Assembly: GCF_004116495.1 (NCBI RefSeq)
Contig: NZ_PDKC01000003.1
Location: forward strand, 62,001 to 126,000
Length of the DNA: 64,000 nucleotides
Reading direction: 5' to 3'
DNA from: Arcobacter sp. CECT 8985
GTDB taxonomy: Bacteria; Campylobacterota; Campylobacteria; Campylobacterales; Arcobacteraceae
Of this stretch, positions 1 through 8,600 are shown piece by piece; position 1 is the first letter of the stretch; every line of letters starts with the position of its first letter. Under the pieces are notes generated by a model. It ran no database searches and was not told where the DNA came from. It saw nothing but the letters and a program-made list of their open reading frames with translations. The position numbers and the translations under genes were made by a program.

Positions 1-694
1 CATACATCTGCTCATTTGGCTCTCCTACACTTAATCCACCAATTGCATATCCATCAAAATCCTCTAAAGCGCTTAGTTGCTCAGCACTCATTTTTCTGAA
101 CTCTTTGTCTGTCCCACCTTGAACAATAGCAAATATATTTTGATTTACACCAATTCCTTTTTCTTGTTGTTCTTTATGGTAAGTAATAGCTTCTTTTGCC
201 CATTTTGTAGTTCTTTCAATAGATTTTTTAATTCTTTCTTTAGTATTTGGTAGAGCTACTAAGTCATCTAAAATCATCATAATATCACTACCTAATTCAT
301 ATTGAGTATCTAAAACACTTTGTGGTGTAAAGTAATGTTTGCTTCCATCAATATGAGATCTAAACATAATTCCATTTTCATCTGGTTTTGAATTATCACT
401 TAGTGAGAAAGCTTGAAATCCTCCACTATCAGTTAAAAATGAGTTTGGGAATTTTGAAAATCCATGAAGTCCACCAAATTTTTTGATTAGCTTGCTACCT
501 GGTCTTAAGTATAAATGGTAAGTATTCCCAAGTATAATCTTTGCACCCATAGTCAATAAATCATTGGCATCAAGTGCCTTTACAGTTGCTTGTGTTCCAA
601 CAGGCATAAATACAGGTGTTGTAATAGTACTATGAGCTGTTTTAATTGTACATGCTCTAGCTTTGTTTTGTGTTGCATCTATTTTAAATTGCAT
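1..694 (-). CDS. tgt: Queuine tRNA-ribosyltransferase (3' end beyond window)
   Basis: Tgt exchanges guanine for queuine (or preQ1) at the wobble position of GUN-anticodon tRNAs in the cytoplasm. I translated this frame by hand from the ATG at 694, which follows an AAGGA-type ribosome site. The product begins [17 protein letters not shown] and carries the family hallmarks: [24 protein letters not shown], the [12 protein letters not shown] segment with the catalytic aspartate, FRSHIDGS, and [10 protein letters not shown] followed by [12 protein letters not shown]. The window starts inside the gene, so the C-terminal part with the zinc site is not visible. It is divergent from the COG3400 gene. 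Confidence 0.96.
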   Translation of the reverse strand, partial: MQFKIDATQNKARACTIKTAHSTITTPVFMPVGTQATVKALDANDLLTMGAKIILGNTYHLYLRPGSKLIKKFGGLHGFSKFPNSFLTDSGGFQAFSLSDNSKPDENGIMFRSHIDGSKHYFTPQSVLDTQYELGSDIMMILDDLVALPNTKERIKKSIERTTKWAKEAITYHKEQQEKGIGVNQNIFAIVQGGTDKEFRKMSAEQLSALEDFDGYAIGGLSVGEPNEQMY

Positions 695-822
695 ATAAAA
701 AAATCCTTTTAAAAAACGCACATTATATCAAAAATCAAGTTTAATTTATATTTTGTATAAAAGATATGAATTTTCATACAAAATTAAAAAAATAAATAAA
801 ATTAAAATTTAGAAGATTTAGA

Positions 823-835
823 TATAATATTTTTT
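823..835 (+). promoter_or_regulatory. -10 box placing the start site at the ATG (leaderless mRNA)
   Basis: A perfect TATAAT lies at 823-828 and the ATG at 836. The normal distance from -10 box to start site puts transcription initiation at about 835. Only a T-run separates them and there is no Shine-Dalgarno sequence. The simplest reading is a leaderless transcript. Confidence 0.6.
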
Positions 836-2260
836 ATGAAAAAGATACTCGTAATATTAGATGGTATTGTTGCAAAGAACTTAATGCAAAGGATAGTTGA
901 AACTAATACAGGTGAAAACTATTATGATATTATATATGTTAATGATGCAATAATCCCAGAGCAAAAATTATCAAATTTTACATTTTATAAATTTGATCCA
1001 ACATCAAAATCAAAACTTGCAATGGTTTTAGATAAAAATATTCATTATGAAGTGTTGATTGTTCTTAATTCAAAAGATGATATGTTAAGTGTAATTAGTA
1101 ATATAAAATCACATAAACACAACTTACAAATGAATATTTTAGATTATTGGAATTTGGAGCTTGAAGACCCCTATGTTAATGTATATAAAGGAATAGAAGT
1201 TTTAGCAAATGGAATGGTTGAAAGACTTCCAAATATTCCTGTAATTGCACAAAATATAGGATTAAAGCACGGTGAAATTATGGAAATAAGAATACCTTTT
1301 GGTAGCTCTTATGCATATAGGTATATAGGTTCTATTGAGCAAAAAAATTGGAGAATATTTGCATTATATAGAAATGAAAAACTAAAAGATTTAAAGCCAT
1401 CTTCTATTTTAAAACCAAATGATATTATTTTAGTAATTGGTGAACCAAAAGTATTAATGCAAGTTTATAGTGCTATTGGTAAAACAAGAGGACAATTTCC
1501 AATGCCTTTTGGACATAATATATATTTGTATCTTGATTTATTTTTGATGAAAAAATCAAGAATAGAAAAAGCAGTATACGAAGCAAAACATCTAAATAAA
1601 AAACTTAAAAATAGTAAGTTAATTATAAGAATCACAAGACCAACAACAGTTGGAATTATGAATATGATAAAAAGTAAATTTAAAGATGATTCAACAGTGA
1701 TAATTGAAATAGATTATCACAATTTAGGCTTTAGAAGAATAAGAAAAATGGATTTTAAAAAGTTTGATATAGGTATGCTTATGTTAACAAATGAGATGTT
1801 TAAAATAAAAGATATCTCACTTGAGTTAATGCAGTTAAAAATGCCATTGTTTAAACTAGGGAAAGAGCCTGTTGGAGCTACAAAAAATACTCTTATTTTA
1901 TTAAATGATACAAAATCATACGAACAAATATCTCCTATTGTTTTTGATATTTCTAGTCAATTAAAAACAAAAACAAAAATATTTGATATGGATCCAATAG
2001 AAGAAGAAGATAAATCAAAACTTTTAGATCATTTTGAAAATTTATCAAAAATTTTCAGTCAAAAAATAGAAGTAGTATCTTGTGAAAAAAATCCTATTAG
2101 AGAGTTAAGAAAAGAAGAGAATATTTTACAAATCTTGCCATTGAAAAAAAGTATGTTTCATAAACGATTTTCTTGGAGTTTTTTATATACAAACTCAGAC
2201 TTATTATCATTTGATATGGCAAAATATAATCAACTATTAATACCTGTTATTGAAGATTAA
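836..2260 (+). CDS. COG3400 family protein, TrkA/RCK-like
   Basis: A 474-residue cytoplasmic protein of the campylobacterotal COG3400 family, whose function is not established. The N-terminus (MKKILVILDG) looks like the first strand of a Rossmann/RCK_N fold. Residues about 130-210 read as a TrkA_C-like domain (NDIILVIGEPKVLMQVYSAIG). Such domains gate K+ channels or transporters by ligand binding, but no channel subunit is encoded nearby, so a role in K+ control is only an inference. No membrane segment is seen. The ATG at 836 has no ribosome site and appears leaderless. The next gene starts 9 nt after the stop, so it heads the operon that ends with murC. Confidence 0.75.
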   Translation: MKKILVILDGIVAKNLMQRIVETNTGENYYDIIYVNDAIIPEQKLSNFTFYKFDPTSKSKLAMVLDKNIHYEVLIVLNSKDDMLSVISNIKSHKHNLQMNILDYWNLELEDPYVNVYKGIEVLANGMVERLPNIPVIAQNIGLKHGEIMEIRIPFGSSYAYRYIGSIEQKNWRIFALYRNEKLKDLKPSSILKPNDIILVIGEPKVLMQVYSAIGKTRGQFPMPFGHNIYLYLDLFLMKKSRIEKAVYEAKHLNKKLKNSKLIIRITRPTTVGIMNMIKSKFKDDSTVIIEIDYHNLGFRRIRKMDFKKFDIGMLMLTNEMFKIKDISLELMQLKMPLFKLGKEPVGATKNTLILLNDTKSYEQISPIVFDISSQLKTKTKIFDMDPIEEEDKSKLLDHFENLSKIFSQKIEVVSCEKNPIRELRKEENILQILPLKKSMFHKRFSWSFLYTNSDLLSFDMAKYNQLLIPVIED

Positions 2261-2269
2261 AGGAAATAA

Positions 2270-3400
2270 ATGAATTTTGAGATTTATCCATTTGAAAAAT
2301 TAAATAAATTATTACAAGGAGTTACACCAAATAGTGAATATGAACTATCTTCTTTAACTATTGGTGAACCACAATTTGAAACACCACAGTTTATTCAAGA
2401 TGAATTAAAAGCTAATTCAACATTATTAAAAAAGTATCCAGCAAGTGCAGGATTACCAGAATTAAAAGAATCAATGATTGGTTTCTTTTCAAAAAGATTT
2501 AATGTTCTTTTAAATCAAGAGCAAATAATCCCGACTTTTGGTACAAGAGAAGTGTTATTTAACTTTCCCCAATTTTCACTTTTTGATAAAAAAAATCCTG
2601 TTATGGCATTTACAAACCCATTTTATCAAATATATGAAGGTTCAGCAATTGCAAGTAGAGCAGAAGTTATTCATATTAATTTAGATGATTCAAATGAATT
2701 TAAAGCAAATTTGAGTGATGAAGAGTTGAAAAAATGTGATTTAGTTGTATTAAATTATCCTAATAATCCAACTTCAGCTGTTATGTCTATTGATGAATTA
2801 GCTGTTTGGGTTAAAAAAGCATTAGAATTTAATTTTATATTAATAAACGATGAGTGTTATAGTGAGATATTTTTTGATGAAGCAACAAAACCACCGTCAC
2901 TACTTGAAGCAAGTATAAAAGCTGGAAATGGTGAGTTTAAAAATATTTTAGTAATGAACTCAATTTCAAAAAGAAGTAGTGCTCCTGGTCTTAGAAGTGG
3001 TTTTATAGCTGGAGATACGACAATTTTAAAAGAGTACCTAAAATATAGAACTTATGTTGGATGTGCTAGTCCTGTTCCTTTACAAAAAGCTGCAGTAGCT
3101 GCATGGAATGATGAAAAACATGTAGAAGGATTTAGACAAATATATAGACAAAATTTTCAAATTGCAAAAGAAATTTTAGGAATAAATCCTCCAGTTGCCA
3201 CATTTTATATTTGGTTAAAAGTAGATGATGAATTAGAGTTTACAAAAAAACTATATGAAGAAAAAAGTATAAAAGTTCTACCTGGGAGTTTTTTAGGAAG
3301 AGAAGGTATGGGAAAAGGTTATGTAAGAATTGCACTTGTAGAAAATGCCATAAAAACAAAAGATGTTTTAAAGAGATTGAAGGATTTTATTGATGACTAA
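2270..3400 (+). CDS. dapC: PLP aminotransferase, probable succinyldiaminopimelate transaminase
   Basis: A fold-type I aminotransferase of 376 residues. Visible signatures are TIGEPQFETP near the N-terminus, the NYPNNPTSA substrate/PLP loop (about 162-170), the NDECYSE aspartate/tyrosine motif (about 193-199), and SISKR with the Schiff-base lysine near residue 234. Campylobacterotal members are usually annotated as succinyldiaminopimelate transaminase of the lysine/meso-DAP pathway. The neighbouring murC fits, since both feed peptidoglycan precursor synthesis. The exact substrate cannot be read from sequence, and aspartate aminotransferase is the alternative. The ribosome site AAAGGAAA precedes the ATG at 2270. 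Its 3' end overlaps the next ORF. Confidence 0.8.
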   Translation: MNFEIYPFEKLNKLLQGVTPNSEYELSSLTIGEPQFETPQFIQDELKANSTLLKKYPASAGLPELKESMIGFFSKRFNVLLNQEQIIPTFGTREVLFNFPQFSLFDKKNPVMAFTNPFYQIYEGSAIASRAEVIHINLDDSNEFKANLSDEELKKCDLVVLNYPNNPTSAVMSIDELAVWVKKALEFNFILINDECYSEIFFDEATKPPSLLEASIKAGNGEFKNILVMNSISKRSSAPGLRSGFIAGDTTILKEYLKYRTYVGCASPVPLQKAAVAAWNDEKHVEGFRQIYRQNFQIAKEILGINPPVATFYIWLKVDDELEFTKKLYEEKSIKVLPGSFLGREGMGKGYVRIALVENAIKTKDVLKRLKDFIDD

Positions 3401-3968
3401 AGAGGAACTAAATGAAGCAAGAACTAATCCTGATTTTTTAAAATATTTAGAAGAGACAAGAGTTGATGCAATAAGCCAAGGTAATATATCTGCATTGTAT
3501 GAAGTTTTAGATTCTATGTTGATACTTGATTTACAAGAAGAAAAAATTAATGAAGTTTATGAAAATATTCTAAAAATTACTTTTTCAAAAGTTGATGAAA
3601 TTGTAAATAATGGTAGAAAATTAAAATTTGAAGGTGATGAATTATTTTATATTAGAGCTTTTTATGAATTTGCAATAGAAAAATGGAGTTATGGTGATAT
3701 GGATTCAGCAAAACAACTTTTCTTTGTTCTTTCAAATATTGTGGATGATAATAAATTAGTGGATGCTTTAAATGTTCATTTGATAAATTTGAATAAAAAT
3801 GTGGATTTAGACTCATTTTATGAAAAAAATGTAGATTCTAAAAATGTTGAAGATGAAAAATATGGTTATTTTATCGTAGATTTTACTTTTGAAATAGAAA
3901 AATACTTAAACGAAAATGCTCAAATTTTAGAGCAAGAGTATGAAAAATTAAAATATTTATTGGATTAA
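3393..3968 (+). CDS. Conserved hypothetical acidic protein
   Basis: I do not recognise a family. The roughly 191-residue product is acidic, helical and soluble, with no signal peptide or membrane segment. I chose the ATG at 3393 over the in-frame TTG at 3390 because AAGGA at 3380-3384 has better spacing to it. The gene overlaps the aminotransferase by 8 nt and ends 4 nt before murC, so translation is probably coupled along this operon. Helicobacter has an uncharacterised gene in the equivalent place between aspB and murC, which suggests a lineage-conserved partner. The function is unknown. Confidence 0.75.
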   Translation: MTKEELNEARTNPDFLKYLEETRVDAISQGNISALYEVLDSMLILDLQEEKINEVYENILKITFSKVDEIVNNGRKLKFEGDELFYIRAFYEFAIEKWSYGDMDSAKQLFFVLSNIVDDNKLVDALNVHLINLNKNVDLDSFYEKNVDSKNVEDEKYGYFIVDFTFEIEKYLNENAQILEQEYEKLKYLLD

Positions 3969-3972
3969 ATTG

Positions 3973-5280
3973 ATGAAAATATATTTTATTGGAATTGGTG
4001 GAATAGGACTTTCTGCACTAGCTAGATTTTTGAAAAATGATGGGCACGATGTTAGTGGTTCAGATATGAAAAGTACACCAATAACAAAAGCTTTAAAAGA
4101 AGAAGGTATAAAAGTTTTTTGTTCACAAGAAGCTTCAAATATAAGTGAAAATTTAGATTTAGTTATTTATTCAGCTGCTGTTACAGATGAGAACCCAGAA
4201 CTAATTGAATCAAGATTAAAACAAATAAGAACGCTATCTAGAAAAGAGGCATTACCTATTATTTTAGGTGATAAAAAGAATTATTGTGTTGCAGGTGCAC
4301 ACGGTAAAAGTACAACAACTGCAATTTTAGCTTCAATTTTAAATAGTTCAGCATTAATAGGTGCAATATCAAAAGATTTTAATTCAAACTTTAGGTATAT
4401 AAATGATTTAGTTGCTTTTGAAGCAGATGAATCTGATGCAAGTTTTTTATTATCAAACCCTTATTGTTCTATTGTAACAAATGCAGAACCTGAACATATG
4501 GAATATTATCACTATGATTATGAAAAGTTTTTTCAAGCTTATGAAAAATTTATTAATTTATCAAAAAAGAATGTCTTAAATGGTGAAGATAAATATATAA
4601 AAAAATTAAATATAAAAAATCCAAATTTTTTATATCCTAGTAAAGATATACGAAATTTATGTTTTTTACTAAAAAATGCAGAACCATATACTAAATTTGA
4701 TTTAAAAGATTTAGGATCATTTGAAGTTTGGGGATTTGGTTATCATGTAGTAATTGATGCATCTTTAGCAATATTAGCAGCATTAAATGAACTTAATATT
4801 GAAGTAATAAGAAAAAATTTATTAAATTATAAAGGTATCAAGAAAAGATTTGATATTGTACAAAAAAATGATAATTTAGTTGTAATAGATGATTATGCAC
4901 ATCATCCAACTGAAATTGAAGCAACAATAAAATCGGTTGAAGTTTATGATAATCTTACAAATATAAATAAAAGAGTAGTTATATGGCAACCACATAAATA
5001 TTCTAGAACAAAAGACAATTTAGAAGGTTTTAAAAAATGTTTTAGAAGATGTGATGAACTTATTATTCTTCCAATTTGGACAATTCCAGGAGAACAAAAA
5101 ATTGATATAGATTTTGAAAAAGAGTTTGATTTTTATAATCCAATTTTTGCAGATAGAATTAATTCAAAAAATGGCGCAATTGAAATAATAAAAAATGAAA
5201 AAATTATTCAAACATATACTGAAGGTATTATTTTAGGTGTAGGTGCAGGTGATATTACATATCAATTAAGAGGAAAATAG
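3973..5280 (+). CDS. murC: UDP-N-acetylmuramate--L-alanine ligase
   Basis: MurC adds L-alanine to UDP-N-acetylmuramic acid using ATP, the first step of the peptidoglycan stem peptide. The N-terminal UDP-binding Rossmann motif is GIGGIGLSALARFL. The Mur ligase P-loop GAHGKSTTT is at about 108-116. Further motifs are FEADESDASF, TNAEPEHMEYY and DDYAHHPTEI before the C-terminal domain with HKYSRTKD. The length of about 435 residues is normal for the shorter campylobacterotal enzyme. The ATG at 3973 is preferred to the adjacent in-frame TTG at 3970. It is the last gene of the operon starting at 836. Confidence 0.96.
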   Translation: MKIYFIGIGGIGLSALARFLKNDGHDVSGSDMKSTPITKALKEEGIKVFCSQEASNISENLDLVIYSAAVTDENPELIESRLKQIRTLSRKEALPIILGDKKNYCVAGAHGKSTTTAILASILNSSALIGAISKDFNSNFRYINDLVAFEADESDASFLLSNPYCSIVTNAEPEHMEYYHYDYEKFFQAYEKFINLSKKNVLNGEDKYIKKLNIKNPNFLYPSKDIRNLCFLLKNAEPYTKFDLKDLGSFEVWGFGYHVVIDASLAILAALNELNIEVIRKNLLNYKGIKKRFDIVQKNDNLVVIDDYAHHPTEIEATIKSVEVYDNLTNINKRVVIWQPHKYSRTKDNLEGFKKCFRRCDELIILPIWTIPGEQKIDIDFEKEFDFYNPIFADRINSKNGAIEIIKNEKIIQTYTEGIILGVGAGDITYQLRGK

Positions 5281-5352
5281 ATTAATAATTCTAAGTAAAA
5301 CTAAAGGCTAAAAGTATAAAATAATTATTATAAGTGAAAGTAGGGCAGATAT

Positions 5353-6540
5353 ATGAAAATATTAATAAGAGATTATATCAAGAAAGAATCATCATCTGGA
5401 GTAATTTTAATATTTATTACAGTGTTGGCATTACTTTTCCAAAATAGTTATTTTTCAAGTGAATATAATACACTATTAAAAACACAAATTACTTTTGCTT
5501 TTGGTGATCTTCTTTTAATACAAAAACCATTGATACTTTGGATAAATGATGGTTTAATGACAATATTCTTTTTATTAGTAGGTTTGGAAATAAAAAGAGA
5601 GTTACTTGCTGGACATTTATCATCAAAATCAAAAATAGCATTACCTGCAATAGGTGCAATAGGTGGTATGGCAATACCTGCAATTATTTTTACTGTTTTT
5701 AATTATGGTGATGATTTTTCTATGAAAGGCTGGGCAATTCCAACTGCAACTGATATTGCATTTGCATTGGGAATTTTATCTTTACTTGGAAAAAAAGTAC
5801 CTGTTTCTTTAAAAATCTTTTTAATGGCACTTGCTATTTTTGATGATTTAGGCGCTATTTTAATTATAGCTATATTTTATACTAGTGATTTATCTATTCT
5901 TTCTATTTTCGCAGCTGTCACTTGTACTATTGTTCTAATCATAATGAATAAATTAAAAATTATTAGACCAACTGCATATATTTTAGTTGGTATTATTTTA
6001 TGGATTTCTGTTTTAAAATCAGGAGTTCATGCTACTCTTGCAGGTATAATTTTAGCATTTACTATTCCAATAGCACTCAAAGATGAAAAAAATAAAACTA
6101 TTTCACCTTTAAAAAATTTAGAAAATAATCTACATTTCTGGGTTGCATATTTTATTTTACCAATTTTTGCATTTGTAAATGCTGGAGTAAGTCTAAAAGG
6201 ATTATCTTTTGAGCAATTATTTAGTAATGTTTCTTTAGGAATTATGCTAGGATTATTTTTAGGAAAACAATTGGGTGTAATGAGTTTTGTTTTTATTGCA
6301 GTAAAATTAAAAATTGCAAAACTACCTAAATGTACAAATTGGATACAAATGTATGGAGTCTCAGTTTTAACAGGAATTGGATTTACGATGAGTCTTTTTA
6401 TAGATTCATTAGCATTTCAAGATTCCGATGTTTATGCATACACAGATAAATTGGCTATTTTAATAGGATCAATAGTTTCAGGAATTGTAGGGTATTTGAT
6501 ATTAAGATATACAAAGACTAAAAAGCTTTGCGATTTATAG
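5353..6540 (+). CDS. nhaA: Na+/H+ antiporter NhaA, copy 1
   Basis: An inner-membrane antiporter that exports Na+ (or Li+) in exchange for protons. The 395-residue polytopic protein has the NhaA signatures WINDGLMTIFFLLVGLEIKRE, GWAIPTATDIAFALGIL and LAIFDDLGAIL. Asp134 and the ion-binding pair Asp164-Asp165 correspond to Asp133 and Asp163-Asp164 of the E. coli protein. Later segments are LKSGVHATLAG and LTGIGFTMSLFI. The start codon follows a GTAGGG site. A close paralogue lies 93 bp downstream in the same direction. A 72-bp gap after murC contains a TATTATAAG-like -10, so it may have its own promoter. Confidence 0.95.
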   Translation: MKILIRDYIKKESSSGVILIFITVLALLFQNSYFSSEYNTLLKTQITFAFGDLLLIQKPLILWINDGLMTIFFLLVGLEIKRELLAGHLSSKSKIALPAIGAIGGMAIPAIIFTVFNYGDDFSMKGWAIPTATDIAFALGILSLLGKKVPVSLKIFLMALAIFDDLGAILIIAIFYTSDLSILSIFAAVTCTIVLIIMNKLKIIRPTAYILVGIILWISVLKSGVHATLAGIILAFTIPIALKDEKNKTISPLKNLENNLHFWVAYFILPIFAFVNAGVSLKGLSFEQLFSNVSLGIMLGLFLGKQLGVMSFVFIAVKLKIAKLPKCTNWIQMYGVSVLTGIGFTMSLFIDSLAFQDSDVYAYTDKLAILIGSIVSGIVGYLILRYTKTKKLCDL

Positions 6541-6633
6541 TTTTATTTAATTATCATATTTAAAAAATCTTATTGAGTTTTTTTAAACTTAGTTAAAGTA
6601 AAATAATATAAACTTAAATAAAAAAGGGCAACA

Positions 6634-7800
6634 ATGGGTGTATTAGAAGATTTTATAAAAAAGGAGTCAAGTGCTGGAATAGTTTTAATTTTTGTGACTA
6701 TTTTAGCATTAATACTGAAAAATACAGATTTTTCAGCAGCATATGATGCTTTTTTACATACTCCAGTTGAGATAAGATTTGGCGCATTAAATATTGCAAA
6801 GCCTCTTTTGTTATGGATAAATGATGGACTTATGGCTATATTCTTTTTTCTTATTGGGCTTGAAGTAAAAAGAGAGATTTTAGAAGGTCATTTATCAAGT
6901 GCTAAGCAAATAACACTTCCAGCTATTGCAGCTGTTGGAGGAATGGTTATTCCTGCATTAGTGTATGTATATTTTAATATAGGTGATGAGGTTGCAATGA
7001 GAGGATGGGCAATTCCAACAGCAACTGATATAGCCTTTGCATTAGGTATTTTATCACTTCTTGGAAGTAGAATTCCAGTATCATTAAAAATATTTCTTAT
7101 GGCATTAGCTATTATTGATGACTTAGGAGCAATTGTTATTATTGCACTATTTTATACAAATGATTTATCAATAATGTCAATCTTAATTGCAGGATCAGCA
7201 TTGATTGGACTTATTTTATTAAATAAATTTAAAGTTATAAAACCAGCTGCATATATTATATTAGGTGTTATTCTTTGGGTATCTGTACTAAAATCAGGAG
7301 TACATGCAACGCTTGCAGGAGTTGCCTTGGCATTTACAATTCCTTTACACTCTAAAAGAAAAGATGGTACTGCTTTTTCAATGTTAAAAGATATGGAACA
7401 CTCATTACACTATTGGGTAGTATTTTTTATTTTACCTTTATTTGCATTTGTAAATGCAGGAGTAGATTTAAGAAGTATTTCTTTAAACCAATTAACTACA
7501 AGTGTTCCTTTAGGAATTATGCTTGGACTTTTCTTAGGTAAACAATTAGGAGTATTTGGGTTCTCTTATCTTGCAATAAAAATGAAATTTGCAAGCTTAC
7601 CAGAAGGAACTAATTTTAAGCAATTATATGGAATTGCAATATTAACAGGTATTGGTTTTACAATGAGTTTATTTGTTGATTCACTTGCATTTGTTGATGA
7701 TTCATTATTTGCATATACTGATAAGTTAGCAATTTTATTAGGTTCATTCTTATCTGGAATTATAGGATATTTAGTTCTAAAAGTTGTTGCTAAAAAATAA
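6634..7800 (+). CDS. nhaA: Na+/H+ antiporter NhaA, copy 2
   Basis: A second NhaA of 388 residues with intact key residues: TATDIAFALG (Asp132) and AIIDDLGAI with the ion-binding pair Asp162-Asp163. It is similar to copy 1 along its length (GLMAIFFFLIGLEVKRE, LKSGVHATLAGVALAF, LTGIGFTMSLFVDSLAF), so the pair arose by tandem duplication. The N-terminal 50 residues and cytoplasmic loops differ most, which could shift pH response or ion preference. The leader has AAAAGGGC as ribosome site. The last 11 nt overlap the convergent dprA, and an apparent terminator hairpin for this gene lies inside dprA (7807-7838). Confidence 0.95.
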   Translation: MGVLEDFIKKESSAGIVLIFVTILALILKNTDFSAAYDAFLHTPVEIRFGALNIAKPLLLWINDGLMAIFFFLIGLEVKREILEGHLSSAKQITLPAIAAVGGMVIPALVYVYFNIGDEVAMRGWAIPTATDIAFALGILSLLGSRIPVSLKIFLMALAIIDDLGAIVIIALFYTNDLSIMSILIAGSALIGLILLNKFKVIKPAAYIILGVILWVSVLKSGVHATLAGVALAFTIPLHSKRKDGTAFSMLKDMEHSLHYWVVFFILPLFAFVNAGVDLRSISLNQLTTSVPLGIMLGLFLGKQLGVFGFSYLAIKMKFASLPEGTNFKQLYGIAILTGIGFTMSLFVDSLAFVDDSLFAYTDKLAILLGSFLSGIIGYLVLKVVAKK

Positions 7801-8566
7801 CTTTACAAACTCCATTTTCTACTTTGAAAATGGAGTTTAACTCATACTCAAATATCTTTTCAGGAAATTTACATATAGCCTCTTCATAACTTGGATTTGT
7901 TTTTAAGTATTCTAAAACTTCATCTTTATTATTATTTGAATCATCTTTTTTTACACTATTTAAAAACTCATTTATATCATAAATAACTTCTACTTGGCCA
8001 TTTTTTATAAAAGGTAATAATCCTTTATTCTCATCTATTCTATGAGCAATTGTATAGATTTTTTTATTCATTTTTATAGCATATTCTAAACTTCTTATGC
8101 TTCCTGAATTTTCATCTGCTTGCATTATTATTAAGATATCGCTTAATGCAACCACAAGTTCATTTCTATGTACAAAAGTATATTTTGTTGCAAGTGTATC
8201 GTCTTTATAAGTACTTATAAGTAGGCCATTTTGTTCTATTTGCTCTAATAAGTTTTTATTTACTTTTGGGTATTTTATATTAAGGCCATTTGCTAAAACA
8301 CAAATTGTATTTTTTGGTGTTGCAGCTTGATGGGCAATTGCATCTACTCCCATTGCTCCTCCACTTACAATACAAATATCCCTACTTGATAAAAGTGATG
8401 ATATATTATGGGTTTGGATTTTTGTGTATGAAATAGGACGTCTTGTTCCAACTATAGAGACTTTTTGTTTTTTTAGTAGTTCTAAATTACCCCTATAAAA
8501 TAGCTCTTTAGGATATTTCTTTAACTTTTCAAACTCTTTTATTTTAAAATCAATGCAATTTGTCAT
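7790..8566 (-). CDS. dprA: DNA processing protein DprA
   Basis: DprA loads RecA onto incoming single-stranded DNA during natural transformation. The 258-residue product has the Rossmann-type core: VSIVGTRRPISYTK, CIVSGGAMGVDAIAH, VLANGLNIKYPKVNKNLLEQI, YTFVHRNELVVALSD and ENSGSIRSLEYAI. The short form lacking the winged-helix C-terminus seen in many bacteria appears usual for campylobacterotal DprA. The start at 8566 is the ATG of MTNCIDFK. It is downstream of the divergent deacetylase and ilvC in the same direction, an order also known from Campylobacter. Its 3' end overlaps nhaA copy 2 by 11 nt. Confidence 0.92.
   Translation of the reverse strand: MTNCIDFKIKEFEKLKKYPKELFYRGNLELLKKQKVSIVGTRRPISYTKIQTHNISSLLSSRDICIVSGGAMGVDAIAHQAATPKNTICVLANGLNIKYPKVNKNLLEQIEQNGLLISTYKDDTLATKYTFVHRNELVVALSDILIIMQADENSGSIRSLEYAIKMNKKIYTIAHRIDENKGLLPFIKNGQVEVIYDINEFLNSVKKDDSNNNKDEVLEYLKTNPSYEEAICKFPEKIFEYELNSIFKVENGVCKVIF
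7807..7838 (+). terminator. Hairpin after nhaA copy 2, inside dprA coding sequence
   Basis: A 13-bp perfect inverted repeat (AAACTCCATTTTC, 6-nt loop, GAAAATGGAGTTT) begins 6 nt after the nhaA stop. It lies wholly within the last codons of the oppositely oriented dprA. The T-run after the stem is only TTT, so termination strength is uncertain. Confidence 0.6.
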
Positions 8567-8600
8567 AAAACCCCAATAAATAATTTATAAAATTATTATA

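Noticed and set aside
7790-8566. DprA truncated
   Set aside because: The core is complete and the short form without a winged-helix domain appears usual for this phylum.
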